This document shows positions 26,162 through 34,789 of a DNA stretch of 37,924 bases, piece by piece. The notes under the pieces were generated by a model. That model was given only the letters and a program-made list of their open reading frames with translations, was not told the origin of the DNA and did no database searches. Within the stretch, counting starts at the first letter, position 1. The number at the start of each line of letters is the position of its first letter. The stretch spans positions 1 to 37,924 of the forward strand of contig PDZS01000044.1 of assembly GCA_002753225.1 (NCBI GenBank), given 5' to 3'. A program made the translations under genes and the position numbers. The stretch comes from Deltaproteobacteria bacterium YD0425bin51. GTDB lineage: Bacteria > Desulfobacterota > Desulfobacteria > Desulfobacterales > YD0425bin51.

Positions 26162-26395
26162 ATGAATTCTAAACAAAGAATAGTTGTTATAATTACAGAT
26201 ATTTTAGTCCTTATAGAGCTTACGATAAGCATTTATTTTGCAAATCACAATCCAGAGTACGTTGCACTTGAATTTTTTAAAATATACATCCCTCTTATTC
26301 TTGTTACCCTATTTATAAGCAAAAGATTTATACGAAAATATCAAACTGAAGTTACTGATCTCCCTCAGAATATAAATAATTTAGAAATTATTTAA
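26162..26395 (+). CDS. Small two-helix membrane protein
   Basis: A 77-residue protein with two hydrophobic helices (about 8-27, VVIITDILVLIELTISIYFA, and about 38-55, KIYIPLILVTLFISKRFI) and a polar C-terminal tail. It is preceded by AAAAAGGGG. It follows the TauE operon beyond a hairpin and may be read at a reduced level from the same promoter. Function unknown. Confidence 0.68.
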   Translation: MNSKQRIVVIITDILVLIELTISIYFANHNPEYVALEFFKIYIPLILVTLFISKRFIRKYQTEVTDLPQNINNLEII

Positions 26396-26433
26396 TTATC
26401 AAAAACCCCTTTACATTTTAATAAAATCTTTTC

Positions 26434-26471
26434 TATAATAAATAACTTGAAATATAGAGTTATTTATTATA
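26434..26471. repeat. Perfect AT-rich palindrome
   Basis: tataataaataact at 26434-26447 pairs with agttatttattata at 26458-26471 around a 10-base loop, 38 bp after the small membrane protein gene. It may end that transcript or be part of a repeat. It is AT-only apart from one pair, so it would be a weak terminator. Confidence 0.45.
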
Positions 26472-26508
26472 CGGAATTGATTTCCACAAAATATTGAAGA
26501 ACCCAAAA

Positions 26509-26546
26509 TTATGAACAAAAACTCTCCATAAAAAAGAGGTTTCCAC
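26509..26546 (+). repeat. Dispersed 38-bp repeat, copy 2
   Basis: Matches 10537-10574 at about 31 of 38 positions, with the shared core tctccataaaaaag. It ends 14 bp before the MITE-like element. Confidence 0.45.
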
Positions 26547-26560
26547 AATTTTAGATATTA

Positions 26561-26769
26561 AGCGACCTTCCGCACCATCTTTTTAAATTTTGGGAATTAT
26601 TTTTTAATTCGTTTAAAATATTAGAGATTATGATTTATGACATATTTTAGACTGATTAAAATTTGACATTTTTTATCCAATAACTTTTTTATGATTAGGA
26701 ACATACCTAAAAATAGAACTTCTCACTATTAAAATATAAATTTTAAAAACAGGGGTGCGGAAAGTCGGT
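26561..26769. mobile_element. MITE-like non-coding element of about 209 bp
   Basis: The left end agcgaccttccgcacc (26561-26576) is an imperfect inverted repeat of the right end, whose reverse complement at 26769-26754 reads ccgactttccgcacc. The match extends inward through a tttttaaa stretch, giving arms of about 30 bp. The interior is AT-rich and non-coding. Size, terminal repeats and lack of a gene fit a miniature inverted-repeat element mobilised by an IS located elsewhere. Confidence 0.55.
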
Positions 26770-26820
26770 TATCACACAAAGGAGATGGGCAGAGATAGCT
26801 ATACGTTGTAAGTATTAATA

Positions 26821-26858
26821 AAAAATGCGGAAGCCTTTTCTTAAACCTCCGCATTTTT
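26821..26858 (-). terminator. Intrinsic terminator of the OmpA-lipoprotein operon
   Basis: aaaaatgcgga at 26821-26831 and tccgcattttt at 26848-26858 form an 11-bp stem. Read on the minus strand, the stem ends in a T-run, about 30 bp after the OmpA-lipoprotein stop. The symmetrical A/T flanks could let it work in both directions. Confidence 0.8.
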
Positions 26859-26890
26859 ATCTAAACTACATAATTGTTCAAACTACAAAA

Positions 26891-28240
26891 TTAATGAATA
26901 GGTTTTAATTCAACCCTTCTATTCTTATCTCTACCTGCTTGAGTTTTATTTGGAGCAACAGGTTTTGCAAAACCAAATCCTTTTGCAGAAATCTTTCCTT
27001 TTTCGATACCTTTTTCAATAAAATACATCATTACTGCTTTTGCTCTCTTCTCAGAAAGTGCTTGGTTATACTTCTTTGAGCCAACTTTATCAGTATGACC
27101 TTGAATTTCAACTCTCATATTTGGATTTTCACGCATAACAGAAAGAGCATCATCTAATTCTTTGTAAAATTCAGGCTTAATATCTGATTTATTAAAATCA
27201 AAGTTAATATCTTTTAATATCCAGCATCCAACTTCATTAACATGTGCCCCTTTAGGAGTATTGGGACATTTATCTTTTACATCGTATATTCCGTCACCAT
27301 CGCTATCAAGACCAGATGTTTTTACATTTGACTTTTGTTTTATCTCTTTAAATGGACAGCCATTTGCATCAACCTTTACACCTTTTGGTGTATCAGGACA
27401 TTTATCCATGTAATCAAAAACTCCATCTTCATCTGTATCTAACGGACAACCATTTGCATCAACTGTAGCACCTTTTGGTGTATCAGCACATTTATCAACA
27501 CAATCATTAACTCCATCTAAATCACTATCAGGACATTCTTTTAAGAATACTTTTTTAACAAAATCAGACATATCTTTAGCTGAGCTTATGTTGTCAGCAC
27601 TAACAGAAAAACCACAACCTCCTGCAGAAGCAACTTGCTCTAAAAGTTGCTTGCCACTACCGCTTCCACCAATAAGAACAGTATAGATACATACATTATC
27701 CCCGTATTTATTTTTAATAAGTTCAGCAGATTTAATAGGAGCATCACCTAATTCATCTCCATCGCTAAAAATAATAATCGCTGATTTTCCCTTAACTGAA
27801 GCTAAATCTTCAGAAGCTTTATCAATGGCAATATAGAGAGGACTCTGACCTCCTGTAGTAACTTTTGCTAAGCTATTTTCTAAATCTTGTTTTTTATGTT
27901 CTGTCAACCCATAGAGCATATCTGTTTTTTCCTCAAACCACAAAAATACATTACCAAATGTTCTTACTCCTCCTGTAAATTTTAAATCAGGAATAGTAGC
28001 ATTCATATGGCTTATAGTATCTTGTGCAATATCTATCTTGCGTTGCTCATTATAAAAATAAGACATTGAAATAGATGCATCTAAAATAACTAAAAAATTA
28101 TCAATATTTTTAATGTATCTTCCTGATTTAAATTCAGCATTTAAATCATAAGGTTTAAATGCAGCTTTTTGCACTGCACATCCAGCTAAAAAAGAAATTG
28201 TTAATAAACAGCATAAGATTTTTAATAATAATTTTGACAT
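26891..28240 (-). CDS. OmpA-family lipoprotein with vWA domain and thrombospondin type 3 repeats
   Basis: A 449-residue outer-membrane lipoprotein. Residues 1-21 are a lipoprotein signal with lipobox LAGC. Residues 45-235 form a von Willebrand A domain with MIDAS start DASISMS and IIFSDGDELGD. Residues 237-335 carry three calcium-binding thrombospondin type 3-like repeats (DSDLDGVNDCVDKC, DTDEDGVFDYMDKC, DSDGDGIYDVKDKC), each followed by a TPKGA/V-x-V segment. Residues 340-449 are the OmpA peptidoglycan-binding domain (INFDFNKSDIKPE, QGHTDKVGSKKYN, GRDKNRRVEL). The combination suggests a peptidoglycan-anchored surface protein whose vWA domain binds a partner. TAAGGAGG supports the start. It follows kdnB by 44 bp and ends at an intrinsic terminator. 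Confidence 0.93.
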   Translation of the reverse strand: MSKLLLKILCCLLTISFLAGCAVQKAAFKPYDLNAEFKSGRYIKNIDNFLVILDASISMSYFYNEQRKIDIAQDTISHMNATIPDLKFTGGVRTFGNVFLWFEEKTDMLYGLTEHKKQDLENSLAKVTTGGQSPLYIAIDKASEDLASVKGKSAIIIFSDGDELGDAPIKSAELIKNKYGDNVCIYTVLIGGSGSGKQLLEQVASAGGCGFSVSADNISSAKDMSDFVKKVFLKECPDSDLDGVNDCVDKCADTPKGATVDANGCPLDTDEDGVFDYMDKCPDTPKGVKVDANGCPFKEIKQKSNVKTSGLDSDGDGIYDVKDKCPNTPKGAHVNEVGCWILKDINFDFNKSDIKPEFYKELDDALSVMRENPNMRVEIQGHTDKVGSKKYNQALSEKRAKAVMMYFIEKGIEKGKISAKGFGFAKPVAPNKTQAGRDKNRRVELKPIH

Positions 28241-28284
28241 TTAATTTTGCCTCCTTAAATAAAGTTTTAAAAATTTAAAAATAC

Positions 28285-29346
28285 TTACATTCTTAGATAT
28301 AAGTCCCTAATTTTTTCTCTAGTCATAATTTTTTCCCAATTAGGACCAAGAGCATTTTCCCAGACTGGTTTTAAAACTAGAGATACATTTATCATAGTTT
28401 CCAATTGTTCATTAGTTATATTTGACATGATATTTCGTGGAATTGTAACATTTTGCTTATCCATCATCCTACGAAACTCATAAACGCTCTCTTTGTAATA
28501 ATCTTCTAGATAATCGAATGCTATACAATTGCCAATACCATGATGAACACCTAATACAAAAGAAAGTCCATAAGAAAGAGCATGTGCAACCCCTACTTGA
28601 GAGTAAGCAATACTCATACCTCCAAAATATGAAGCTATCATTAAGTTATCGTCGTTATCTGGAGTATTATCTAAAAATACAGATAAACATAAATCCATAG
28701 CTTTTTCTGCATAACCTTTGCTAAATGCATTAAGAAAAGTTCCTTTTAATGATTCTATACAATGAATATAACAATCCATTCCTGTATAAAATCTTTGATC
28801 TTTTGGAGCCCCTTTTATAAGTTCCGGGTCCAAAACAATCTGATCAAAAACTGTATAATCAGAATTTATTCCCAATTTTTTTGTAGGTCCTGTTAATACA
28901 GTTGTTCTAGAAACTTCTGAACCAGTTCCAGCAAGAGTTGGAATTCCAACATGATATACAGCAGGATTTTTTACCAAATCCCAGCCCTGATAATCAGCAG
29001 CAGAACCTGAATTTGTAAGCATAATAGATACAGCTTTTGCTAAATCCATTGTGCTTCCGCCTCCAATTCCAATTACACCATCTGGTAAAAGTTTTGAATA
29101 ATCCTTAATTTGCTTTGTTAATGAATCTACATACTTTGTTTTTGGCTCATCAGAAACATTAACCCATATTAGATAATCCTTATCCATCAAAGGTATTCTC
29201 TTTTTAAGTTCAGATTCTTTAAAAACATCATCTACTAAAAATACCATAAAAGTATTATTCCGTTTTTTCTGAAGAATATCATCTAATTGATTAAAGCTTC
29301 CTCTGCCAAATACCATATTTAAAACTGTTTTAAAATTACGAAACAT
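28285..29346 (-). CDS. kdnB: 3-deoxy-alpha-D-manno-octulosonate 8-oxidase KdnB (iron-type alcohol dehydrogenase family)
   Basis: Oxidises C8 of Kdo to the aldehyde that KdnA then aminates, giving 8-amino-Kdo (Kdo8N) for lipopolysaccharide. The 353-residue protein has the group III dehydrogenase signatures: nucleotide-binding GIGGGSTMDLAKAVS, PTLAGTGSEVSRT, and metal-binding His residues in GVAHALSYGLSFVLGVHHGIGN. The assignment rests on the family match and on the adjacent kdnA, 8 bp upstream. In Shewanella these two enzymes act as a pair. Cytoplasmic. It starts with MFRNFKTVLNMVFGRGSF, as in known KdnB. Confidence 0.9.
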   Translation of the reverse strand: MFRNFKTVLNMVFGRGSFNQLDDILQKKRNNTFMVFLVDDVFKESELKKRIPLMDKDYLIWVNVSDEPKTKYVDSLTKQIKDYSKLLPDGVIGIGGGSTMDLAKAVSIMLTNSGSAADYQGWDLVKNPAVYHVGIPTLAGTGSEVSRTTVLTGPTKKLGINSDYTVFDQIVLDPELIKGAPKDQRFYTGMDCYIHCIESLKGTFLNAFSKGYAEKAMDLCLSVFLDNTPDNDDNLMIASYFGGMSIAYSQVGVAHALSYGLSFVLGVHHGIGNCIAFDYLEDYYKESVYEFRRMMDKQNVTIPRNIMSNITNEQLETMINVSLVLKPVWENALGPNWEKIMTREKIRDLYLRM

Positions 29347-29354
29347 ATTATCAT

Positions 29355-30545
29355 TTATCCTTTCTTTAATACATTTATCATTTTTTCAACTCTTTTACAT
29401 AAGTCTTCTTTGGTCCATGACAATTTAATCTGCATAGAAATTGTTCTGCTCATAATAAAATCTGATTCAGGTAAAGACATATTTTCATAATCTGGAAGAT
29501 TAGATATTAAATTTATTGGCAGCTTAGATGGGGATTTTAGCTTTTTAAAATGATCCCATTTGCGTATATAATGCCAGTTATTGTCATACCAATAAAAACA
29601 GCTATCAACGCCTGCTGATGCTAAATCTTTTATGGTTTTACGCGCTGCATCTTCATTTGGAAGCAAAAATGACAAAAAAGTAGCAGAATCTCCTGTTTCA
29701 TCAGGAATTTTTCTTAAAGAAATATGTTTAAATTGGGACAAAGCATCTTTTATTTCCTTTTTATGAATCCGTTGCTTTTCAATTATTCCTCCAAGTTTTC
29801 TTAACTGGGCAAGTCCTACAGCAGCATTAAGCTCGCTTATTCTAAAATTTGTTCCTAATATCTCGTGACCTTCTAAACCTCTATCTTGACCAATATGATC
29901 ATGTCCATGATCAGCATAAGCGTCAACATTTGTGTAGATATCTTTATCATTTGTAACAATTGCACCACCTTCACCACAGGTAATTGTTTTAACAGGATCA
30001 AAAGAAAAACATCCTGCAAGCCCAAATGTTCCCACTGACTTACCATTAAAAGTTGAACCAAGTGATTGGCAGGCATCTTCTACCAATATAATCCCTTTTT
30101 GATCGCATAATAATTTAATTTCATCAATCCTTGCCATACTTCCGCACATATGAACAGGAATTACTGCTTTAGTTTTAGTAGTAATTTTAGCTTTTATGGA
30201 TTCAGGGTTTAAGCATAATGTTTCATCTATTTCTGCAAAAACTGGTACAGCTCCTGTATAAAGAACAGCTTCTATGGTTGCAATAAAAGTAAAAGGTGGA
30301 ATAATGACTTCATCGCCTGCTCCTATACTACAAGAAGATAAAGCTGTACAAAGGGCTGAAGTTCCGCTTGAACATAAGTGAGAATATTTACTTCCAACGA
30401 CTTTTGACAGCTCAATTTCAAAGCTCTTTGCTTTCCATACCCCTTTTCTCTGGCTATCAAAGCCATATCTAAATAATACGCCTGTTTGTAAAACATCATT
30501 TACCTCTTTTTTTTCCTCATCGCCAAAAACTTCAAACCCTGGCAT
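29355..30545 (-). CDS. kdnA: 8-amino-3,8-dideoxy-manno-octulosonate transaminase KdnA (DegT/DnrJ/EryC1 family)
   Basis: A PLP-dependent sugar aminotransferase that transfers an amino group to the C8 aldehyde of oxidised Kdo. The 396-residue protein begins MPGFEVFGDEEKKEV, closely like Shewanella KdnA. Visible motifs are GAGDEVIIPPFTFIA, VHMCGSMARIDEI, LVEDACQSLGS, and the Schiff-base Lys in FDPVKTITCGEGGA. Further conserved stretches are DHGHDHIGQDRG and SCFYWYDNNWHYI. The pair kdnA-kdnB sits behind the PBP gene (19-bp gap) in an envelope-directed operon. The expected result is a positively charged Kdo in the LPS inner core. Confidence 0.93.
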   Translation of the reverse strand: MPGFEVFGDEEKKEVNDVLQTGVLFRYGFDSQRKGVWKAKSFEIELSKVVGSKYSHLCSSGTSALCTALSSCSIGAGDEVIIPPFTFIATIEAVLYTGAVPVFAEIDETLCLNPESIKAKITTKTKAVIPVHMCGSMARIDEIKLLCDQKGIILVEDACQSLGSTFNGKSVGTFGLAGCFSFDPVKTITCGEGGAIVTNDKDIYTNVDAYADHGHDHIGQDRGLEGHEILGTNFRISELNAAVGLAQLRKLGGIIEKQRIHKKEIKDALSQFKHISLRKIPDETGDSATFLSFLLPNEDAARKTIKDLASAGVDSCFYWYDNNWHYIRKWDHFKKLKSPSKLPINLISNLPDYENMSLPESDFIMSRTISMQIKLSWTKEDLCKRVEKMINVLKKG

Positions 30546-30564
30546 AATCTTCTCCTTAATATTT

Positions 30565-31983
30565 TTAAGCTTTTTTAGAACTTTCAGGTTTTACTTTTTC
30601 AGTTTTTAAATTTTTCTTTAATTCAAAATAATCACTAAAATACTTTGTCATCACCAATCTTGCATATTGTGCAGCTTTAATCCCTATATATTTTTCGTGG
30701 GCAACCAAAATAGACATTACAATTTTTTCAAAGCCTTCTTTCTCTTCTGCAAATCCAACAAACCAGTCATATCTAACATCATCTCCTTCTATATTCCCAT
30801 TAAGCGAGCCTGTTTTTCCACCAATGTTAAGCTTTGAAAGTAGTAAATCTCTTTCATGTCCCTTATAAAACTTTCTGCTTGTTCCAGAATTAATAGTTGC
30901 ATTCATAAGAGTTTTTAAAGATTTTGCAGTAATAGGGGATATAGCCTGATTTAAATTAATAGATTTTGAAGAATAAATAACTTCTCCATTCTCTTCTATT
31001 CTATCAATAATAGTTGGCTCAACTGGTATTCCATCATTTAAAACTGCAGAAGCAAGAACAACTCCATAGATCGGTGATATTAAAGTTTCATGATTATATC
31101 CTGAAGCTATTTCAGCTATCTTATAAGGTTCATCTGGAACAGATATAGAACTTGGAGTAATTGGTATTTCAAAATTGATTTCTCTATTAAAACCAAATGC
31201 TGTAGCATATTTGGTTAGTCCATTTTTTCCTAAATTGTATATTCCTATTTTACCAAAAACCGAATTGATTGATTGACCAAAAGCATTGCTAAAGGGTATT
31301 GTTCTAGTATATTTGGTTATTTTTTCTTCTAATTGTCTTTTGTAAAGAGTCCACCTTCCATCATTATATGTAACTATCTTTTCTGGATCAAAACCGCATT
31401 GTTCTATAGCACCTGCTGCTGTCACAATTTTAAATATACTTGCTGCAGGAAATCGATCTATTGTGCATGGATTTTGTGATTTATTAATCTTATCATAGCC
31501 TATCATTGATAAAATTTTACCAGTTTGCACAGACATAACAACAAGACCAATCATTCTTGAATTTGATACTCTGATTTTATCCTGCATAAAGTGCTGCAAG
31601 CTAGTATCTATTGTGGTGGAAACTTTTAATTTATGACCCTTTGAAATACATGTGAATTTTTTTTCATTTAAATTAGCAAAATTTTTGCAATCTAAAAGTC
31701 CATGTAAATCTTTTTTGTTAAGATTTTTTTTAAAACTATTTTTATCTTGTTTTTCTTCGTCTTTGTTTACACTTTTAAATTCTTTTACTTTTACATGATT
31801 ATATGTTGTACAGCCTATTTTGCTTCCGCCATAACATAAAGATGCAAGTAAAAAAAATAATATTAAAAACTTAAAAGATCTATATGGCAAGTGCACTATA
31901 TCATTTGAACGCTTAAAACCATCTTGATAGTCTCGCCAAGATTGCCTATACGCCCTATATTCATTTTTAAAAAATTGTTTCAT
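30565..31983 (-). CDS. Penicillin-binding transpeptidase
   Basis: A 472-residue membrane-anchored cell-wall enzyme. A long basic cytoplasmic N-terminus (about 1-36) precedes one TM helix (about 37-54, FLILFFLLASLCYGG). A short linker with a Lys/Asn-rich patch follows, then the serine transpeptidase domain (about 125-440). Active-site motifs are SxxK in PAASIFKIV, SxN in GQSINSVFG and KTG in NIGGKTGSL. It resembles class B-type or stand-alone transpeptidases; no glycosyltransferase domain and no dimerisation domain of FtsI type are seen. It lies 4 bp after metG and upstream of kdnA. Confidence 0.9.
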   Translation of the reverse strand: MKQFFKNEYRAYRQSWRDYQDGFKRSNDIVHLPYRSFKFLILFFLLASLCYGGSKIGCTTYNHVKVKEFKSVNKDEEKQDKNSFKKNLNKKDLHGLLDCKNFANLNEKKFTCISKGHKLKVSTTIDTSLQHFMQDKIRVSNSRMIGLVVMSVQTGKILSMIGYDKINKSQNPCTIDRFPAASIFKIVTAAGAIEQCGFDPEKIVTYNDGRWTLYKRQLEEKITKYTRTIPFSNAFGQSINSVFGKIGIYNLGKNGLTKYATAFGFNREINFEIPITPSSISVPDEPYKIAEIASGYNHETLISPIYGVVLASAVLNDGIPVEPTIIDRIEENGEVIYSSKSINLNQAISPITAKSLKTLMNATINSGTSRKFYKGHERDLLLSKLNIGGKTGSLNGNIEGDDVRYDWFVGFAEEKEGFEKIVMSILVAHEKYIGIKAAQYARLVMTKYFSDYFELKKNLKTEKVKPESSKKA

Positions 31984-31987
31984 ATGT

Positions 31988-33904
31988 TTAACTTAGTGGT
32001 GTACCTTGTTTTACTTTTTTATCTAAAGTTGCAATAGTCGTACCGCTGTCATCAACAGCGGCAAGAAGCATTCCATTTGACAATGTTCCCATTATTTTTG
32101 CAGGTTTTAAATTTGCAACAACAATAATCTGCTTTCCTATTAAATCAGAAGGGGAATAGCTAAGTGCAATTCCTGCAACAATTGTCCTATTTTTTCCTTC
32201 ACCCATATCTATTTCTAATTTTAAAAGCTTTCTAGCACCAACAATTGCCTCTGCATTTAATACTGTAGCTACTCTTAAATCTATTTTAGATAAAGTCTCC
32301 ATTGTAATTTCTGGTTTTAATTTTAAAATTTCAGAAGCAGGCTGAGTAGACTCTTCTTCAGGAGCATGTTCTATTCTAGGAAATAAAGTAATTGATTTTC
32401 GCAAAATTGTACCAGTAGAAAGAACATTCCATTGTTTTAAAAGATCAATATTATAAAATGGCTTATCTGGATCTAATCCCAAATGTGTCTGCATAATTTT
32501 AGCGGTATCTGGCATTACAGGATAAACCAAACCTGATATTACTCTAAGTCCTTCTAGAAGATTATATAGGACAGTTTCAAGCTGCTTTTTTCCTGATTTA
32601 TTTTTGGCGAGTACCCATGGTGCTGTAACATCAATGCATTTATTCATATGATTTATAAATTCCCAAATAGCCGCAATACCCTTATGAAAAGTAAATGTTT
32701 CAAATGATATTTCAAAATCATCAACTGCTAACTTTGCTTTTTCCCTTAAATCAAGCTGTAATTCTTTCTCAGAAGATATATCTGCTTCAGGAACTATTCC
32801 TTTTAGATATTTGTGAACCATTGTCAAAATTCTAGAAAATAAATTCCCTATATCATTTGCCAAATCTGAATTAAGCCTAAATACTATTGCCTGTTCACTA
32901 AAAGCTGCATCTAAACCAAATGCCATCTCACGCATTAAAAAATATCTAAATGCATCTAATCCGTAAACATTTTTTAGATGAAGCGGTTCTACAACGTTTC
33001 CAAGACTTTTAGACATTTTTCCTTGTTCTACATTCCAATATCCATGAACATTTAAATGCTTGTAAACTGGAATACCCGCAGCCTTTAATATTATGGGCCA
33101 ATATATAGCATGTGGTTTTAGAATATCTTTTGCTACAATGTGCTGCGCGTGCATCCAAAATTTTTTATATAAATCACCATCAGGGTAGCCCAATGCTGAA
33201 ACATAATTTAAAAGAGCATCAAACCATACATATGTAACATAGTTATGATCAAAAGGTATGGTAATTCCCCATTGAAGTCTGCTCTTAGGTCTAGATATAC
33301 ATAAATCTTCTAATGGTTCCTTTAAAAATGATAAAACTTCATTCTTATAACGCTCAGGTCTTATAAAATCAGGGTTATTTTTTATGTGAGAAATTAGCCA
33401 ATCCTGATATTTGCTCATTTTAAAAAAATAATTTGACTCTTTTATTTTTTGAGGTGTAGTTTGGTGATCAGGGCATTTTCCATTTACTAGTTCACGATCA
33501 ATATAAAATCGCTCGCATCCAAAACAATATATACCTTCATATTCACTAAAATATATATCACCTGCATCATAAATTTTATTAAGAATATTTTCAACCACTG
33601 ATATATGATAAGGATCAGTAGTTCTTATAAAGTGATTATAAGATATATTTAAAGTAGGCCAAAGCTCTTTAAACATAGCGCTTATATTATCAACATAGGC
33701 TCTTGGTTCAACATTTTCATCTTTTGCTGCCCGAACTATTTTATCTCCATGTTCATCTGTTCCTGTAAGGAAAAAAGTCTCAGCGCCTCTCATTTTATGA
33801 AATCTTGATACAACATCTGCTACAATAGTAGTATAAGCATGTCCTAAATGAGGTTTTGCATTAACATAATAAATAGGTGTTGTTATATAAAAAGGATTAT
33901 TCAT
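31988..33904 (-). CDS. metG: Methionyl-tRNA synthetase
   Basis: Charges tRNA-Met. The 638 residues include a class I catalytic domain with HLGHAY (HIGH motif, about residue 19) and KMSKSLGN (about 298). The zinc-knuckle region reads CFGCERF followed by CPDH, so the last ligand may be His rather than Cys. The C-terminal 110 residues are a tRNA-binding EMAP-like domain (KIDLRVATVLNAE, KPAKIMGTLSNGML). The extended C-terminal domain is typical of dimeric bacterial MetG. It lies 15 bp after ricT. Confidence 0.98.
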   Translation of the reverse strand: MNNPFYITTPIYYVNAKPHLGHAYTTIVADVVSRFHKMRGAETFFLTGTDEHGDKIVRAAKDENVEPRAYVDNISAMFKELWPTLNISYNHFIRTTDPYHISVVENILNKIYDAGDIYFSEYEGIYCFGCERFYIDRELVNGKCPDHQTTPQKIKESNYFFKMSKYQDWLISHIKNNPDFIRPERYKNEVLSFLKEPLEDLCISRPKSRLQWGITIPFDHNYVTYVWFDALLNYVSALGYPDGDLYKKFWMHAQHIVAKDILKPHAIYWPIILKAAGIPVYKHLNVHGYWNVEQGKMSKSLGNVVEPLHLKNVYGLDAFRYFLMREMAFGLDAAFSEQAIVFRLNSDLANDIGNLFSRILTMVHKYLKGIVPEADISSEKELQLDLREKAKLAVDDFEISFETFTFHKGIAAIWEFINHMNKCIDVTAPWVLAKNKSGKKQLETVLYNLLEGLRVISGLVYPVMPDTAKIMQTHLGLDPDKPFYNIDLLKQWNVLSTGTILRKSITLFPRIEHAPEEESTQPASEILKLKPEITMETLSKIDLRVATVLNAEAIVGARKLLKLEIDMGEGKNRTIVAGIALSYSPSDLIGKQIIVVANLKPAKIMGTLSNGMLLAAVDDSGTTIATLDKKVKQGTPLS

Positions 33905-33919
33905 AGACTTTCTCTCCTA

Positions 33920-34789
33920 TTATTCAGTAAATTCTTCGTAATTATCATAACTATCATTTTTTTCTTCTTCATCTTCTTTTATTTCTTCAAAAGTATCATC
34001 TTCACTTATAATATCAGATAATTTAATTTCTCTCTCTACTCCTTCTTCAGAAGAAACTATTACTCTCCCACACATTACATTATGGCGGACAACTCTTCCT
34101 GATCCTCCAGTAAAATTAACTTTTCTTCCAACTTTAGGATAATCTGCCTTTATGGATTTATAAGTTTCATTTTCAAAAGTTAGACAACACATAAGTCTTC
34201 CGCAAAGTCCGGAAATCTTAGTAGGATTTAAAGAAAGGTCTTGATCTTTTGCCATACGTATTGAAACAGGATCAAATTTTTCTAGAAAAGTAGCACAGCA
34301 GACTTCACGACCACATTTTCCGACACCGCTTAGCATTTTAGCTTGATTTCTGATGCCAACCTGTCTCATTTCTATTCTTACACGAAATTCTTTAACCAAC
34401 ATCTTTACTAATTGCCTGAAATCTACACGACCCTCAGCAGTAAAGAAAAAAGTGAGTTTAGTTCCGTCAAAAATACAATCAACTGTAAAAAGATTCATAA
34501 CTAATTTAAGTTCTTTAATACATTTTAAACAAAAATCATAAGCTTTTTTTTCTAATTCTGCATTTTTTTCTCTTTGTTTAAAATCGTCTTCATTTGCAAC
34601 CCTTAAGACCTTCTTTAATTCTGTTGCAGCATCTTGATATGAATAGACAGGTACTGCAACTAACCCCATGCAAAGACCATTCTCAGTTTCAACAATGACT
34701 CTATCTCCACTTTTTAGTTCAAGATTAGAACCATCAAAAGCATATATCTTTCCTGCTGCTTTAAATCTTACTCCAACTACATTGCTCAT
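33920..34789 (-). CDS. ricT: PSP1/RicT-family protein
   Basis: A 289-residue cytoplasmic protein with the PSP1 C-terminal domain. In Bacillus, RicT belongs to the RicAFT complex that binds Fe-S clusters and tunes RNase Y; the role in Gram-negatives is not established. The conserved cysteine clusters are visible as CGREVCCATF and GLCGRLMCCLTFE. The last 35 residues are a strongly acidic tail (EEDEEEKND-like). Its start overlaps the holB stop by four bases (ATGA), a sign of coupled translation. The order holB-ricT-metG is a commonly conserved neighbourhood. Confidence 0.93.
   Translation of the reverse strand: MSNVVGVRFKAAGKIYAFDGSNLELKSGDRVIVETENGLCMGLVAVPVYSYQDAATELKKVLRVANEDDFKQREKNAELEKKAYDFCLKCIKELKLVMNLFTVDCIFDGTKLTFFFTAEGRVDFRQLVKMLVKEFRVRIEMRQVGIRNQAKMLSGVGKCGREVCCATFLEKFDPVSIRMAKDQDLSLNPTKISGLCGRLMCCLTFENETYKSIKADYPKVGRKVNFTGGSGRVVRHNVMCGRVIVSSEEGVEREIKLSDIISEDDTFEEIKEDEEEKNDSYDNYEEFTE

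Noticed and set aside
28518..28700. Plus-strand 60-codon frame inside kdnB
   Set aside because: Antisense shadow of a well-recognised gene with no supporting signals.
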